From: Butyriboletus loyo
Taxonomy: Eukaryota; Basidiomycota; Agaricomycetes; Boletales; Boletaceae
Assembly: GCA_038093515.1 (NCBI GenBank)
Contig: JBBPSI010000031.1
Span: 62,001-126,000, forward strand
Length of the DNA: 64,000 nt
Direction: 5' to 3'
The notes under the pieces were generated by a model. The model had not been told where the DNA came from. It worked only from the letters and a program-made list of their open reading frames with translations, and made no database searches. Numbering within the stretch: the first letter of the stretch is position 1; each line of letters opens with the position of its first letter. Both the position numbers and the translations under genes were made by a program. Below, piece by piece: positions 12,038-25,535 of the stretch.

Positions 12038-13200
12038 ATCTCAATGTTGGGTCTATCCAATCCAACCAGTTCGGTATATGGTTGGTTATCAACGAAACCA
12101 ACGGGCTGAATGGAAAAGGCCAAGAAGATTATCGCATAGGAATCCGTCTTCGAATATAACTGAGAAGCCCTGGGGTGGGGTAAAACACTCTCAGGGAGCG
12201 GGATGGATCGGAATATTTATGCATCCTGGAAAGCAGCGAGTCACACCGAAAGAAACGAGGTACACCGCGCAATCAATTCGGTCACTTTGAAACTTTTGAA
12301 CGACACGAGATAACAGCGCCCACGCTGACCGACGGGGACCAATATGTGCGTCCGTGAATTATGAAATGAGAAAATCTTTCCAACAAGGGGAAAAATAACA
12401 TCATCAGTACCATATTAATAATAGTATCAGAGTTTCACCGCTTCGTGTAGAGGTGATCACAAGGTGCAGAAGGGAGAGGGAGAGTTGAAACGGCAATCCA
12501 CTCATAGTAGTAGTTCAAGGTCGTGCCACGGCCCCTGAGCTTGCGCAAAAACATAATTAATTAATTCCCACGGGAGCAGCACAACACAGAGGACACAAGC
12601 CGAGAAACCAGAAACAATATTGGAGACTGGTGATGCCTAAAAATCCGTTGTGTTAGTAGTAGGCCGGCCTCGGGCACGAGAGGTAACATATGCATATGGC
12701 AACGAATGTAGATACGCATTCATTCAGTTGGACAGCGTCGCCGCACAATCAGAACTGCAGTGAGAGGTATAAACAGGAGCGAATACGGTTTCTCATACTA
12801 GTAGTAGTAGTACTGCCGCAATATGGTCTGGCTAATCGTACAGAAGTTCAAAAGCCTCGGAACTTGCTCCTGCTTCATCCATTTCTCAAATACAACAAGT
12901 TTCATCCAAATCTCCTGCAGATGCCATACATCCTCCGACGACCCCAAATTTTGTCCTGTTCGCATGTAGCGGATCCACGTCGATAGAGAGTACTTCCAGT
13001 AACCAGACGGACACAATCCAAGCATGTGACACACGTCGACCTCAATTTCCAGGGGTACACCAGTGAGATGGTTGGTGGTCACGGCTAGCAGTCTGTAGCA
13101 GCCCCCTGTAGAACTCGGCTACCATCGGGAACCAGCAACTGTTTTACTGATTAGTATGGGAGTCACAGCATGCCAATCCACAGACTAAGTGAGTCGATTC
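12038..13200. other. Intergenic, no supported gene
   Basis: Upstream of the SPX-EXS gene. A 94-codon minus-strand frame (12798-13082) and a 98-codon plus-strand frame overlap each other without domain or splice support. TAATTAATTAATTC-like AT-rich sequence lies near 12553-12566 and GTAGTAGTAGTA near 12800. Confidence 0.4.
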
Positions 13201-13216
13201 AGGGACCCTTTGATTT

Positions 13217-13397
13217 CTGATCGCAGCTCTCAAAGGCCTGTGGTAAGGTCGTCAAGCGACAAGATTACACACTGCCCTCTTGTACCGATCCGGGCCTGAC
13301 GTCGGTTATTAAATCGCACTGACACCGGCGAACACCATTCCTGAACGGAGACCCATATTTGTTCCATAAGATAGCTCTGCTCCATGCTCGCGCATTT
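13217..13397 (-). repeat. Inverted duplicate, arm 1 (copy of calcineurin 5' flank)
   Basis: Its reverse complement matches 14342-14516 with roughly 85-90% identity by eye, including GAGCATGGAGCAGAGCTAT, GGAACAAATATGGGTCTC and TAATCTTGTCGCTTGACGAC. The similarity continues outward on this arm to about 13440 (GTCAGTGGATCCCCTCTGTT), which matches plus-strand sequence near 13965-14000 instead. The second arm is therefore interrupted by about 345 bp. Confidence 0.85.
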
Positions 13398-14341
13398 GTG
13401 TCAGTGGATCCCCTCTGTTCGGCGCAGGCAGTGCATTACTCATTTTCCGCACCCAAAAAGATAAGATAGGTTCATTTACCGATGAGGAAAGCCTCGGAAT
13501 ACCCTCAGAATAAGTAGCAATGCGAAGTGTGTTTGATACACTCACAGCTGTTGTTTTCATCGATATCAGTTGTGTGGTATTGAAGTATCGAGTGTGCATA
13601 AATTTAAAGGTAGATACATCCATCCAAGGAAAAGAATCGAGTCCATTGGTCACATCAATGATGTAGTGAATTACCTTATAGGTCCGGATAGGAACACACT
13701 CCCAACTTTCAAGGGGGTCATGTCAATCCATTGAGCTGCAAATATGAAGCAACATACGGAGCGCAAGAGGTCTGATGATAAGACTAGGGTTAGCATTCAA
13801 CGTCAACACCCGTGCATACATAGCATTCCAAACTCCAAAATATCGAACCTGTAAAGTGGATCAACCTAGTTCCATTTCATGGTGGTGGGAGTCCCCGAAT
13901 ACAGTCGATAACGAACAAGGTAGATACCAGTGTCCAAGACTTTTTCTATTGCCAAATGAGTAATGCACCGCTTGCGTCGAACAGAGGGGATGCACTGACC
14001 CGGATGTACTCTACCTTTACAGATCGCCCGTCAGTAAAAGGTTCATGTAAGGCATCATGGGGTGGATACTTCATCTGGGAACGTGAGGGCTGGAAATGTG
14101 TAGCATCAGTCCAATGTAAGGAATGCACACGGTAATGTTGTAGTTACCGTAATGATGCTCAATCATACTGGCTGTGTTTTGAGCTCATGCAACCTTCTGA
14201 GTGAATGAACATACTGGTCGCATAGTTGTTCTACTGGATACCTGTTATAGTGGCTTGCAAGGAAGAACTCGTAATCGTGGTGTATACGTGGCAACAGATG
14301 CCTAGAGGGGAGAAATGCCAATCAAGAGTGAGTAGAAGAGG
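13398..14341. other. Spacer of the inverted duplication with unassigned frames
   Basis: The minus strand carries a readable stretch at about 13550-13690 (YKVIHYIIDVTNG, then MDVSTFKFMHTRYFNTTQ) and a 60-codon frame at 13946-14128. None forms a complete gene with a start and compatible introns. About 13950-14000 belongs to the second copy of the inverted repeat. 14000-14341 is sequence absent from the other arm. It may be remnants of a duplicated and decayed gene; no family was recognised. Confidence 0.35.
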
Positions 14342-14516
14342 ACGCGAGCATGGAGCAGAGCTATTTTATGGAACAAATATGGGTCTCTGTTCAGGAACGG
14401 TGTCCGCCGGCGCATGTCAGTGCGATTTAATAGCCGACGTCAGCCTATCGGTGCAAGTGGGTGTGTAATCTTGTCGCTTGACGACCTTACCGCAGGCCTC
14501 TGAGAGCTGTGATTGG
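14342..14516 (+). repeat. Inverted duplicate, arm 2, directly upstream of calcineurin A
   Basis: The partner of 13217-13397 in opposite orientation. It ends four bases before the proposed start codon at 14520, so it covers the 5' leader or core promoter of the calcineurin gene. Confidence 0.85.
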
Positions 14517-14519
14517 AGG

Positions 14520-17132
<2,613 letters not shown>

Positions 17133-18206
17133 AAGTCGTTGATAGGGCTGATGCAGATGGATGTAAAAAAACTTCTAGTGTCTGACGAGGATTCATTCAC
17201 TCATTTCCCCCCGAGCTTTGAATTGTTCCTGTTCTTCAGTCACAACAGAGCGCGCCATGGTCCTTGGCCTTGGCAAGCGACGATAATGCAACGATTGGAC
17301 GGACGTTGCAACTGTCGAGTACAGTACCTTTTGATCCGACGACCTGGAAGGCGTTCGAGAGGTATGCCATGACTAGAGAATCAACTACCAACACAGCGAA
17401 TAGGTTGGAACTTCTTCGGGTTGAAGATGTAAGAATATGCTCTCGTTCAGGATTTCGTGGACCGGCATAATTCAAGGACCGACAATGTTACACGGCCTTT
17501 TTCTTTTGCTACAGGTGAAGTATTCGACGACCACGAAGGTCTGCCCACAATCCTGCACTTCCATCGGCGTTCCAGTCTACTCGATTTTCGAGCTGATGAC
17601 GTGGGAAGTCCGACTGAGGCTGCAGCTTCAACGTTCGGACCCAGCCAGTTCTGACTCGGAGCGTCTGGTGTTGCAAGTTGGCCGCTCTGCAGTGGACCAG
17701 TGGTGACTCGTTCGCATCATTGTTCGTATAACTACAGGCTACTCCGCGAGCTGGGATTACGGATGCCCCTCGGGCTTTCACCTCGTATGGTAGCGATAGC
17801 CTGCTCGGCCACCATCGACAGGTCCTTGTTACTCTTGCAGTCCTAGGAAGAGTGATAAGAGCCTGTCGGTCGCTGGCCGATGAAGTTAGAGTCGCCTTTG
17901 GATTCCGGGCGTCTCGCGAAACAGAGCATTGAAGACACGCCTCGAGACCATCACAGAGTACAAGCGCCATTACGCCCGAGATCCTACTGGAAGATTCGAC
18001 CAGCTTGGTGGGAGGTTGCAAACGAACATGAATTTATGTAATAATCCCTTTGCTATCGTCGTTGAGGACCTCGCGCAGTCTAGGCAGTGTAGTGAGTGAA
18101 GCTTCACAATTACAGCCTTGGATGGATCCGCTGCTCAACCATACATGTATATTACACCCAACGTATGCAGTAAAACGTACACCACAGCATGCCAAACAAC
18201 GCACAG
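17133..18206. other. Unassigned stretch, weak plus-strand frames
   Basis: Downstream of calcineurin A. Two plus-strand frames (17264-17470 and 17457-17654) have coding-like composition (PFDPTTWKAFERYA; RPFSFATGEVFDDHEG) but no start or splice sites that join them and no family I recognise. They may be a small unknown gene or a relic. 17700-18206 shows nothing. Confidence 0.3.
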
Positions 18207-20354
18207 TCACCAATCCTCGTCCTGGTCTAGATTCAGCGCACTCAAATTCAGCTTGCCCACCTCCTCATAGTAACTCTTCAAATCTGGGTTACCATTCCGT
18301 TCAGGATTGATCAAGGATTCGATCATGTCCAGTGCTGCGTCGCGTCCGTCCAGGTCGCAGTACGCCTGGATTCGAATATGGGCTTGGGCCATCACGTCGG
18401 ACTCGGAGTACAGACGACAAGCAAGCTTGATGATGCGACGGTTCAGTCGCTTGTGCTCGCCGCCCCACAAGATAAAAAGGGTTTCCATGATATGGGTCAG
18501 ATCGACGATGAACGATATGAACCGCTGTTGGACGGTTTTCCTGATATACCAAAACCATCGAGACAGTTCATGAGATGAGATAGAGGTTGACGCACGCATT
18601 CCGGTAGACACCATACATCCATGCGGCAGCAGCAAGACCTGCGACGATAGGTATAACTATTGGAGCTGCAGGATTGGATATGGCTCCCAAGGCTCCGGAG
18701 ATGGCAGATACCAACGAACCACCACTCAAAGCGCTGACAAGCGACGTGCATGAGTTGCTTAACGCGCTACTGTAGAAAAAGACTTACATTACTCTGCCGG
18801 GGTTTGGGGCAGCAGGTACATTCATAGTCTGGACGACACTGATGACGAGTTCCTTGAACTTTTCGTTCAGTAGATACTATGGGTGTGCCATCAGAAGTAT
18901 ACAGCGGTCACAGCAAAACCGCATACACAACCCGGGTCATCGAAGTTCCAGACAGCAACTATATCGGTATGAATCACAGAAAGGCAATCCCAAATGGTGT
19001 GCCCCGTAAACTCTGGACTAGCCCTCAGGGCTTTCCAGTATTCTAAAACCAAAAAGGTCAAGGTTTGCTATCACCATAAAACAAAGACCAAACTTTGCTT
19101 TCCGACACTGCACAAAGATGAGAACATGCCACAACTCGAGCTGTCGAATAGAGGGCTCACGCAATCGTCCCTTGAATCTTGAGACGAGGATCAACTCTCT
19201 GTGCCATCATCGTGACCATTGATTTGGTGTGTCCATCAGGCACGTCGTCCGCCCCCACTAAACGGTAGGTCAGTTGGATTAATTCCGAGAGTGTGTCCTC
19301 GTAGCGGGACTTTGCTGTTTGAAATTACTGGTATGTTAAAAACGAATTCAAATCAGTTCTCAACATACTCACTCGAAACGATTGCAAATGGGATAGGTTC
19401 TCTAGCAAGCTGAGTAATCTCATCATGGCGTCGTTGTACAATAAGCTTTGCTTCCGAACGGGCTCGATTTGCGATATCCCCTTTACCAAGTTTGTCTTGA
19501 TTAGACTTCGTTAGCTTGATCGCCACCTCATTCGCGACGCCGTCAAGCTTCGTGAATACCACTACGATGGGTACTGTTACAACAAGTCTGATCAGATTAT
19601 GAGTAACATTGAAGACAGGCACCTACTGGTTCCCAGCGTATCACGTTTTGATTTGAAGAAATCTTCTGCAGCTGTCTCAAGGAGGCGTCCTCCAGCTCGA
19701 GGTGCCTCGATGCAGAACCTCAATGAAATATATCAAATGTGCATGCAACAGATAGAAAACGAGCATCTCACCAAACTGCATGCAGTTGGTCTTTGAGTAA
19801 ACCGCTTTGTTTGCTTCGGATGAAATCTTTGACAATCTCGTATTTATCCTTATCCCCTGGTTCGAATCCAAGGGAATCATGAAGAACAAAGCGTCGATTA
19901 TCTGGTGATATGAGCTCGTCTCTAATGCTTGCCTCTCCGCGTTGAAGATCGGAAGCAGACTGTAGAAAATTGCGTGAGGAAGAGATATGATGAACAAATC
20001 GATCCAAAACTCAACCGCCTTGTTTATGCCGAAGGTGATATTGATAAGACTTGATTTTCCAACACCCATCTGCTGCGGGGTTAAGCACATGGCCGGACTA
20101 GAAGCGAGGCGTTCCCACTTTGCCTATTACCAAGATGCGAAACCTTGAATTGTCACGGTCGGTCAGGTTGACGAGGTAAGATAACATTGTTTGACTTACC
20201 GGGGACAATCGTCGAGGATAATCTGTGTTGTAGGGTGAAAAGCTCCAGTAATAGAGATTTGCGCGGGCTCAGAAGATGTACTTGGCTGAGCCTCGCAGGT
20301 GAATGTAATTTGAATGTCATCTTGGGTGATTGATAGCTCTGTTCGAGAGTTCAT
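18207..20354 (-). CDS. P-loop GTPase (G domain protein) with C-terminal hydrophobic segment
   Basis: ATG 20354 opens an exon ending DDCPR, joined to FRILVIGK and then, over a ~55 nt intron, to MGVGKSSLINITFGI. This completes the Walker A/G1 loop GKMGVGKS. G3 is FVLHDSLGFEPGD, followed by the helix KYEIVKDFIRSK. LCFQIPRAGGRLLETA lies in the switch-distal sheet, and G4 is PIVVVFTKLDGV. The C-terminal part has a Gly/Ala-rich hydrophobic segment (about 18600-18720: NPAAPIVIPIVAGLAAAAWM) that could insert in a membrane, and a last exon (ETLFILWGGEHKRLNRRIIK ...) ending at 18207. Such 'G domain-containing' proteins are expanded in Agaricomycetes and resemble AIG1/Irg-type or dynamin-like GTPases; their role is unknown. 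A relation to defence is only inference. Confidence 0.8.
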
Positions 20355-20524
20355 CAGGGGCCAATCGCAAAGGCTGATTAGTTAATAATCACCCTGCGTT
20401 CCGTCATGTGGCCCGCCCGCGAAGAGGCCTTGTGTGGAAACGCTTTTGCTATGAGGTTTAAACCACCCGGGACCCTGCAATGTGACTCGGCATGCTGACG
20501 TGAGTTCGCTACATGGCGAGTGAT

Positions 20525-20818
20525 TTAAACGCCAGCGCGGGAGGGAGAGAGCGAGCCGCACAGTGGGGTGGAGAATTGCTGGCGTAACTTCGACCCATCC
20601 CTGTTCGCAATGAGCTTGTATGGTTGTCTACCAGTGCCGACTTGTATCTCATTGTACTTCAAATGTTTTGTTCCGTTGGTCGATTCCGCGGACACAGTAA
20701 CGGCTGGATAGGCGAGAGACAGTGACTGAGGCATAGTTCATAATCCCAACTGCAACGGTCACTCACCGGTAACGCGGATAACTGGTGTCGCTTGCGAGTG
20801 GGCACCCAAGGTGAGCAT
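20525..20818 (-). CDS. Small two-exon protein, unknown
   Basis: Exon 1 is 20767-20818 (52 nt) and exon 2 is 20525-20703 (179 nt), with donor GTGAGT and acceptor ATCCAG. Together they give 231 nt, an intact frame of 76 residues. The product starts MLTLGAHSQATPVIRVTA and contains HLKYNEIQVGTGRQPYKLI, with no signal peptide or cysteine pattern. It lies about 170 bp upstream of, and in the same orientation as, the GTPase gene. It could be an independent gene or a 5' relic of a longer GTPase relative. No family was recognised. Confidence 0.45.
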
Positions 20819-21524
20819 TTTGGCTAGGTTTGTTGAGGGGTGGCTAATGAGGTGAATATGTTTAAGAGGCAGACGCTAAGCACGCAGAGTATGCATGTAT
20901 AGCCTCGAGGCGCCTTGAAGGCGCCCATCCACACCCTGGAGCATTGACTATCGGAGTTGGGGAATACTTCGTCGAAGACCCACCACACGAGGCGATATCG
21001 TGGAGGGCTATCTCATGCACACCGAGGTAGTAGGGGACGCGATAAAAGCACGAAAGCTGGCACCGTTGAGACTTGAAGATGAACAGGATAAAATGATGCG
21101 TTACTCGACTAGACTTGTTCCACAACGCTTTTCCACCGTGACGCTCGTCTGAATCGTTGGAGATCAAACCACGACTCCACCCGGTGTCACAATTGGCTTC
21201 CCTGCCATTAGGCGTGCCCTACCCCACTCTGGGATGGTCGATATTGATCTTGCAGGCACATTGCATAGATCGAGCCAATTAAACTTGGGCGTGAAACATA
21301 TACATATCTCGTATTTGGTCTTTAATTGTAATTACACCAGAACATCCGGCCGGCCCCGCTTAGGTATCCCGGTACATGGCGCCGATCCTCTACTAACAAT
21401 CGTCTCGTTGTTTGGAATCATCAATAACCTACTAGTAGCGAAGAGAAACTTTCTATACGAAACTAGCAGTATTAGCCTGTGGCACAATATTAATCCAGTT
21501 CAACACGAGCAAAGAATCAAACAG
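20819..21524. other. Intergenic, nothing supported
   Basis: Contains only short frames without domains. A 101-codon minus-strand frame (20862-21167) has no homology that I recognise and no splice support. Confidence 0.4.
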
Positions 21525-22815
21525 GGGGGAAATCGAAATCTATCCCGGGACTGAAAGAATACTTGCAAATCCACCTGTAAGTCAAGCTTCAATGAGGAAC
21601 GACAACAATAATGTTCAGGCGTAAACAACAGAGTACGATACAACTCATGGATAATTCACAATACAAATGCAAATGTCAAGCCCGCTCCGAGTCGCTACAT
21701 TTTCATCACCTTTGCGCGCACACTATCACCCACCATACACGGTGTTCAGTGCTCCACATAGGCATCCCCAACATCCCATGCAGCTTCAACAATCTCCATC
21801 TGCTGGGCCCATTGACCATACTCCATTTGCACCACATACATATGCGCATGGTTCAATCCCCTCAACGCCTCCACCACCCAAGTCTGGCAGTTCCAATCCG
21901 GCTTCCCTTTCTGGATCGGGACCATCGAGAAATGCGTCTCCAGGGTTTCCAGATAGCTGGACGCGACGTAGCCTGCCAGGTGTGTGCCCTTCTCATCCGT
22001 GTCCCACTTGGGGTGACGGTTGTTGACGATGTGCTGCGTAAAGTACCCCGTCTGCAGGCTGCCCCCGATCTCGTAATAGTTGCCCACCCCGCGACGGGTC
22101 GACGTGGGGATGAAGATGGCCCAGTGGTGAAGCCTCTTGCCGCCACTCGAACGATCGCCTCGGGAGAATTGTGCAATTCTAATCGGGAGATAGCCGGGGG
22201 GAACCTGAATCCGAGGGTTCCATTTGTGTACAATGGTGTACCCGGGTTCTGGTGTAGGTCCAAGGCTCGCGGCGTAGGCTGTGGGGAGAGAGAAGAAGGT
22301 CAGCAAGGCACAATAGCGAGGGAGCGGAAGTGGCGAACTTACCCCTGAAGGTGGCCGTCAACTCGGGCGGATAAGTGCTAAACGGCATTGCGAGTATTGA
22401 ATCTGAGGATGTAGAACTGATGACTTTTTCACCGACCTTGGCAGAACATCTTTTATATTCAAGGATTATCCATCTTGCAGTCTATTGGTGTTGACGAGCG
22501 GCGGGATTGTGGACGCGTTTTCTTTTGTCGTCCACTGGGGCTTGTGTTATCCGCTGTGACGAGGGAAGATGGAAGATGGACTCTCGACGCTTTGACGCTT
22601 TCATGTACGTGACGAATTGTCTTGTCGCAAGTTCAGATTTTCTGTGACGTGTGATATTCATCGAGGTGTGGAAATTGGCAATGGTTGTGTATCTCGACTA
22701 ACGCAGAAGCGAGCCGTGACTCTTGAAAGGACAGGGACAACACATCAGTCAGACTTATCTGATGATTTTTCCTACCTCAGTGCAGAGGCCGTTATCGGGG
22801 GACGCATACGTTCGG
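21525..22815. repeat. Segmental duplication, copy 1
   Basis: Matches 32570-33870 in the same orientation. Near-identity (about 97% by eye) spans the gene body and promoter (about 21760-22610); both edges fade into diverged sequence. The copies are about 11 kb apart. Confidence 0.9.
21746..22388 (-). CDS. Unknown protein with HW...NCQTW motifs, possible papain-like fold, copy 1
   Basis: Exon 1 is 22343-22388 (MPFSTYPPELTATFR) and exon 2 is 21746-22278. The sum is 579 nt, giving 192 residues in an intact frame. The sequence has KRLHHWAIFIPTS, NYYEIGGSLQTGYF, ASSYLETLETHF and DWNCQTWVVEALRGLN. A histidine in an HWAIF strand followed about 70 residues later by NCQTW resembles the His/Cys arrangement of NlpC/P60-LRAT-like papain folds, but this is inference from motif spacing only. 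There is no signal peptide. It ends AYVEH, four residues longer than copy 2 at 32747. Having two intact copies suggests both are under selection or the duplication is recent. Confidence 0.7.
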
Positions 22816-25535
22816 AGAGCCCAATGATCACTGAATCGTCGCGACCCGGTGTCTTGATTGCTGAGTGAGTGAAAGACTTGAATGTGCATTCGTCGTCGTC
22901 ATTGCCGCATCGCTGGAACGCAAAACATACCGTCAAATAGGCTGTGCGAGAGTCTCATGATGCCGTGGCGAGACTGAGACTCGACCATGTTGGACGTGGA
23001 CGAAGGAAATTGTGGTTCTGGCAACTATTGAATGCTGGTAGTGCATATCGTCCGATCGTCTCGCCGAGCGATGGAATCGACTAAGAAAAAATATTTTTTG
23101 TGAGGCTTCCTGCATCGAAAATATCCAATGAATTCAGTTGTTGCAGCCGCACGCTCCATCCATAGACACGGATTGGTAGAAAGACCGCAGGAAGGGAAGG
23201 CACGACACAAGGCTGCGCCCATGTGTTGGTCCTTCAAAATGAATTGTCAACTCGGCCCGCAAAACTTTGAACGCACTCACTATGATATTCCGAAATGAGG
23301 ATTGGTCTATCTTCAAATATTGAACTGTACCATAGCAGTTGCTTCTCCGTCTTCAGCAGTATCCGTAGAGGCGCAGGGGGTTCCTTCCTTAATGGTATAT
23401 GCATATCTGGTACTCAAGGGTCACAGGTGCTGGAGACGAGCACGATGTAGGCAAATCGGCCACTGTGGTTCCAAACAAAGCGAGGAAGCACTTTATTCCT
23501 ACATCGAGAAAAGCGAGTGGCCGTCCGGAGCAGCTCCAGAGGTGGCTACATGACCTTCTTCTCGTTGATATTTCCATCAGGTCCGACATTATACATACGT
23601 ATGCACTATCTGCTTCGCCTTAGGGACCGCTGTGTACCGTTGCTGGTACGTGAAACGATGGGTGTGATTGATGCAGATGTCTGATTCGTGCCTAAAGCTT
23701 CTGATGACGTCGACGGTGCGTGGGGTGACCGTCTGTCATTTCCTCAACAACATCACTTACCAGTTGCCTACACGGGCACGTTTTACGCGAACCAGGGTCA
23801 TGAGCTACACCTCGCGCCCGCGACCAAAGATGCGATCGAGTATGAGAAGGATTCGTCGTGGGCGGGAGCCAGTCGGTATGTTGTGGTTTCAGAACTTGTC
23901 TTAGTAGGCGCGCGAAGACGGGAACAATCACTACCGGATTGCGTGCCTCTTCAGTCGATTTCACCTTGGTCAAAGTTGAAGTTACGCGCCCGACCCAAGG
24001 AATCCGTCACTCGCAAATCGAGCAGACACAAGCACTGCGGCTCATCGACATCACTTGCCCCAGACAACCGTTACTTTATCTCAGAAGATGTATTCAATAC
24101 CAACACACGCTCAGAGATCCGGGTGAATCATGCTTTCGACACCAAGCTTCAGGCCCGAGTAAGAGAGCCATACTATAGAACTCGTCTTCAGCAAGTACAA
24201 GCAAGCGTTTTCCAACACCTATCAGAACAACATCAGCGCGTATTCAGGAAGATTTAATACAAAGGTCAGAGAAGCCAGAGTTTCATGTTCCTCAATACGC
24301 AACAGCCTACAGTACCAACACAACCACCCCAATACGGGGCAAGTTACGCATTACTCGGCAAAGAGCGGCACGCGTAGGAGAACGACAATCGAGTAAACTC
24401 AAAGAATGGATGAACTTTGTTTTCGTCCTATAAAAAATGCCAAGGGTATTTTCAAAAGTGCTTACCCTGTCATACACAGATTTCCCAACCGCTCAGAAAG
24501 AACAATGGAATAACATCGTAGTATCTGTAAAAACGTCGTTAGAATCGAACGCTAAAATGAAAAAGCAGAGGCGAGGAGGGAATCAGGATTGAGAGTTTTG
24601 GTATCAGGTTGTCCACAAGAGATCACTCTCTTTCGGAAGCAGAACTGATTAAGGTACTTCATCATGGAATGAGAGCACACAATGTGATGTATGCGCGTTT
24701 ATATACCGTAGAAAGCACTCACAATAGAAACGTGTGGGTCGATGCAACCAGCATCAACATGAACACGGAATGAGCATCGACAAGGCATTTTTTATGGTTC
24801 GACTTCAAACCCCGCCGGAAGCGGAGTTGAAATGACCTGTATAAATTGAACAAAATTTCACAATATGTTGTGCAGACAAGTAATATTGACGTGGTGAGTA
24901 CGGTTCCTGTCTGTTTTCTATGATGATACGTTCCATCCCGAGTTGGTGATGGTCTCCAATGATCCCTTACTCGAACATGCATCACCAACTGAGTTTTCTG
25001 TACTTTGTGTTTTGGGTTTTGACTAACGTGACGCTTCCCTCTTAGTTGAAGGCGTATCGGCAAGGCTCTGGGTAACAATGGTGAGTACATTTTCCAAGCA
25101 TATTTTATCTCGAGGATGTCCGTATATACAAGCATATGTCCGATCTTTCATGATGATCCTACATCTTTGCCTGAGCTTCTGCTTTCGAGCTACTTGAATT
25201 GATTGCTGATTTTAAGCTTCTGTTAGTGCTGTGCCTAGTCGGTTCCCGGAAGTCGGATCGCTAGAAAGCCATGGATAGATTGCAAAGTCTCCGCAATGTA
25301 GAATTGTTTTCTACTAGTACATCAGAAATATACTCGTCGAGATACTCCTTTGTTGATTGCCATACGACTGAAAATTTTAAATTGACAATGTCCTTTGGCG
25401 GTTCAAATAATCACGTGACTGCCTACTTATGTAGGGCCGGCGCATCTGACACAAAAGCTGCGTGTTTTATTCAATTATTGGGACTTAGCAACTTGAATCT
25501 GCAATTTACCACCGAAGACGTCGAGACTGGTGACG
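22816..25535. other. Unassigned 2.7 kb stretch
   Basis: Three plus-strand frames between 23302 and 24257 look mildly coding-like. The best is at about 23690-23880 (HLPVAYTGTFYANQGHELHL ... EYEKDSSWAGASRYVVVSE). They lie in different frames and I could not join them into a gene or assign a family. A decayed gene is likely. 24260-25535 holds only short frames and is the 5' flank of SEC31. Confidence 0.35.

Noticed and set aside
19859..19871. GGTTCGAATCC, a tRNA T-loop-like word
   Set aside because: It encodes LGFEP of the GTPase G3 region on the minus strand; no D- or anticodon arm surrounds it.
21611..22348. 245-codon plus-strand frame over the first duplicate
   Set aside because: Antisense shadow; the minus-strand frame has clean splice sites and is the one kept open in both copies.
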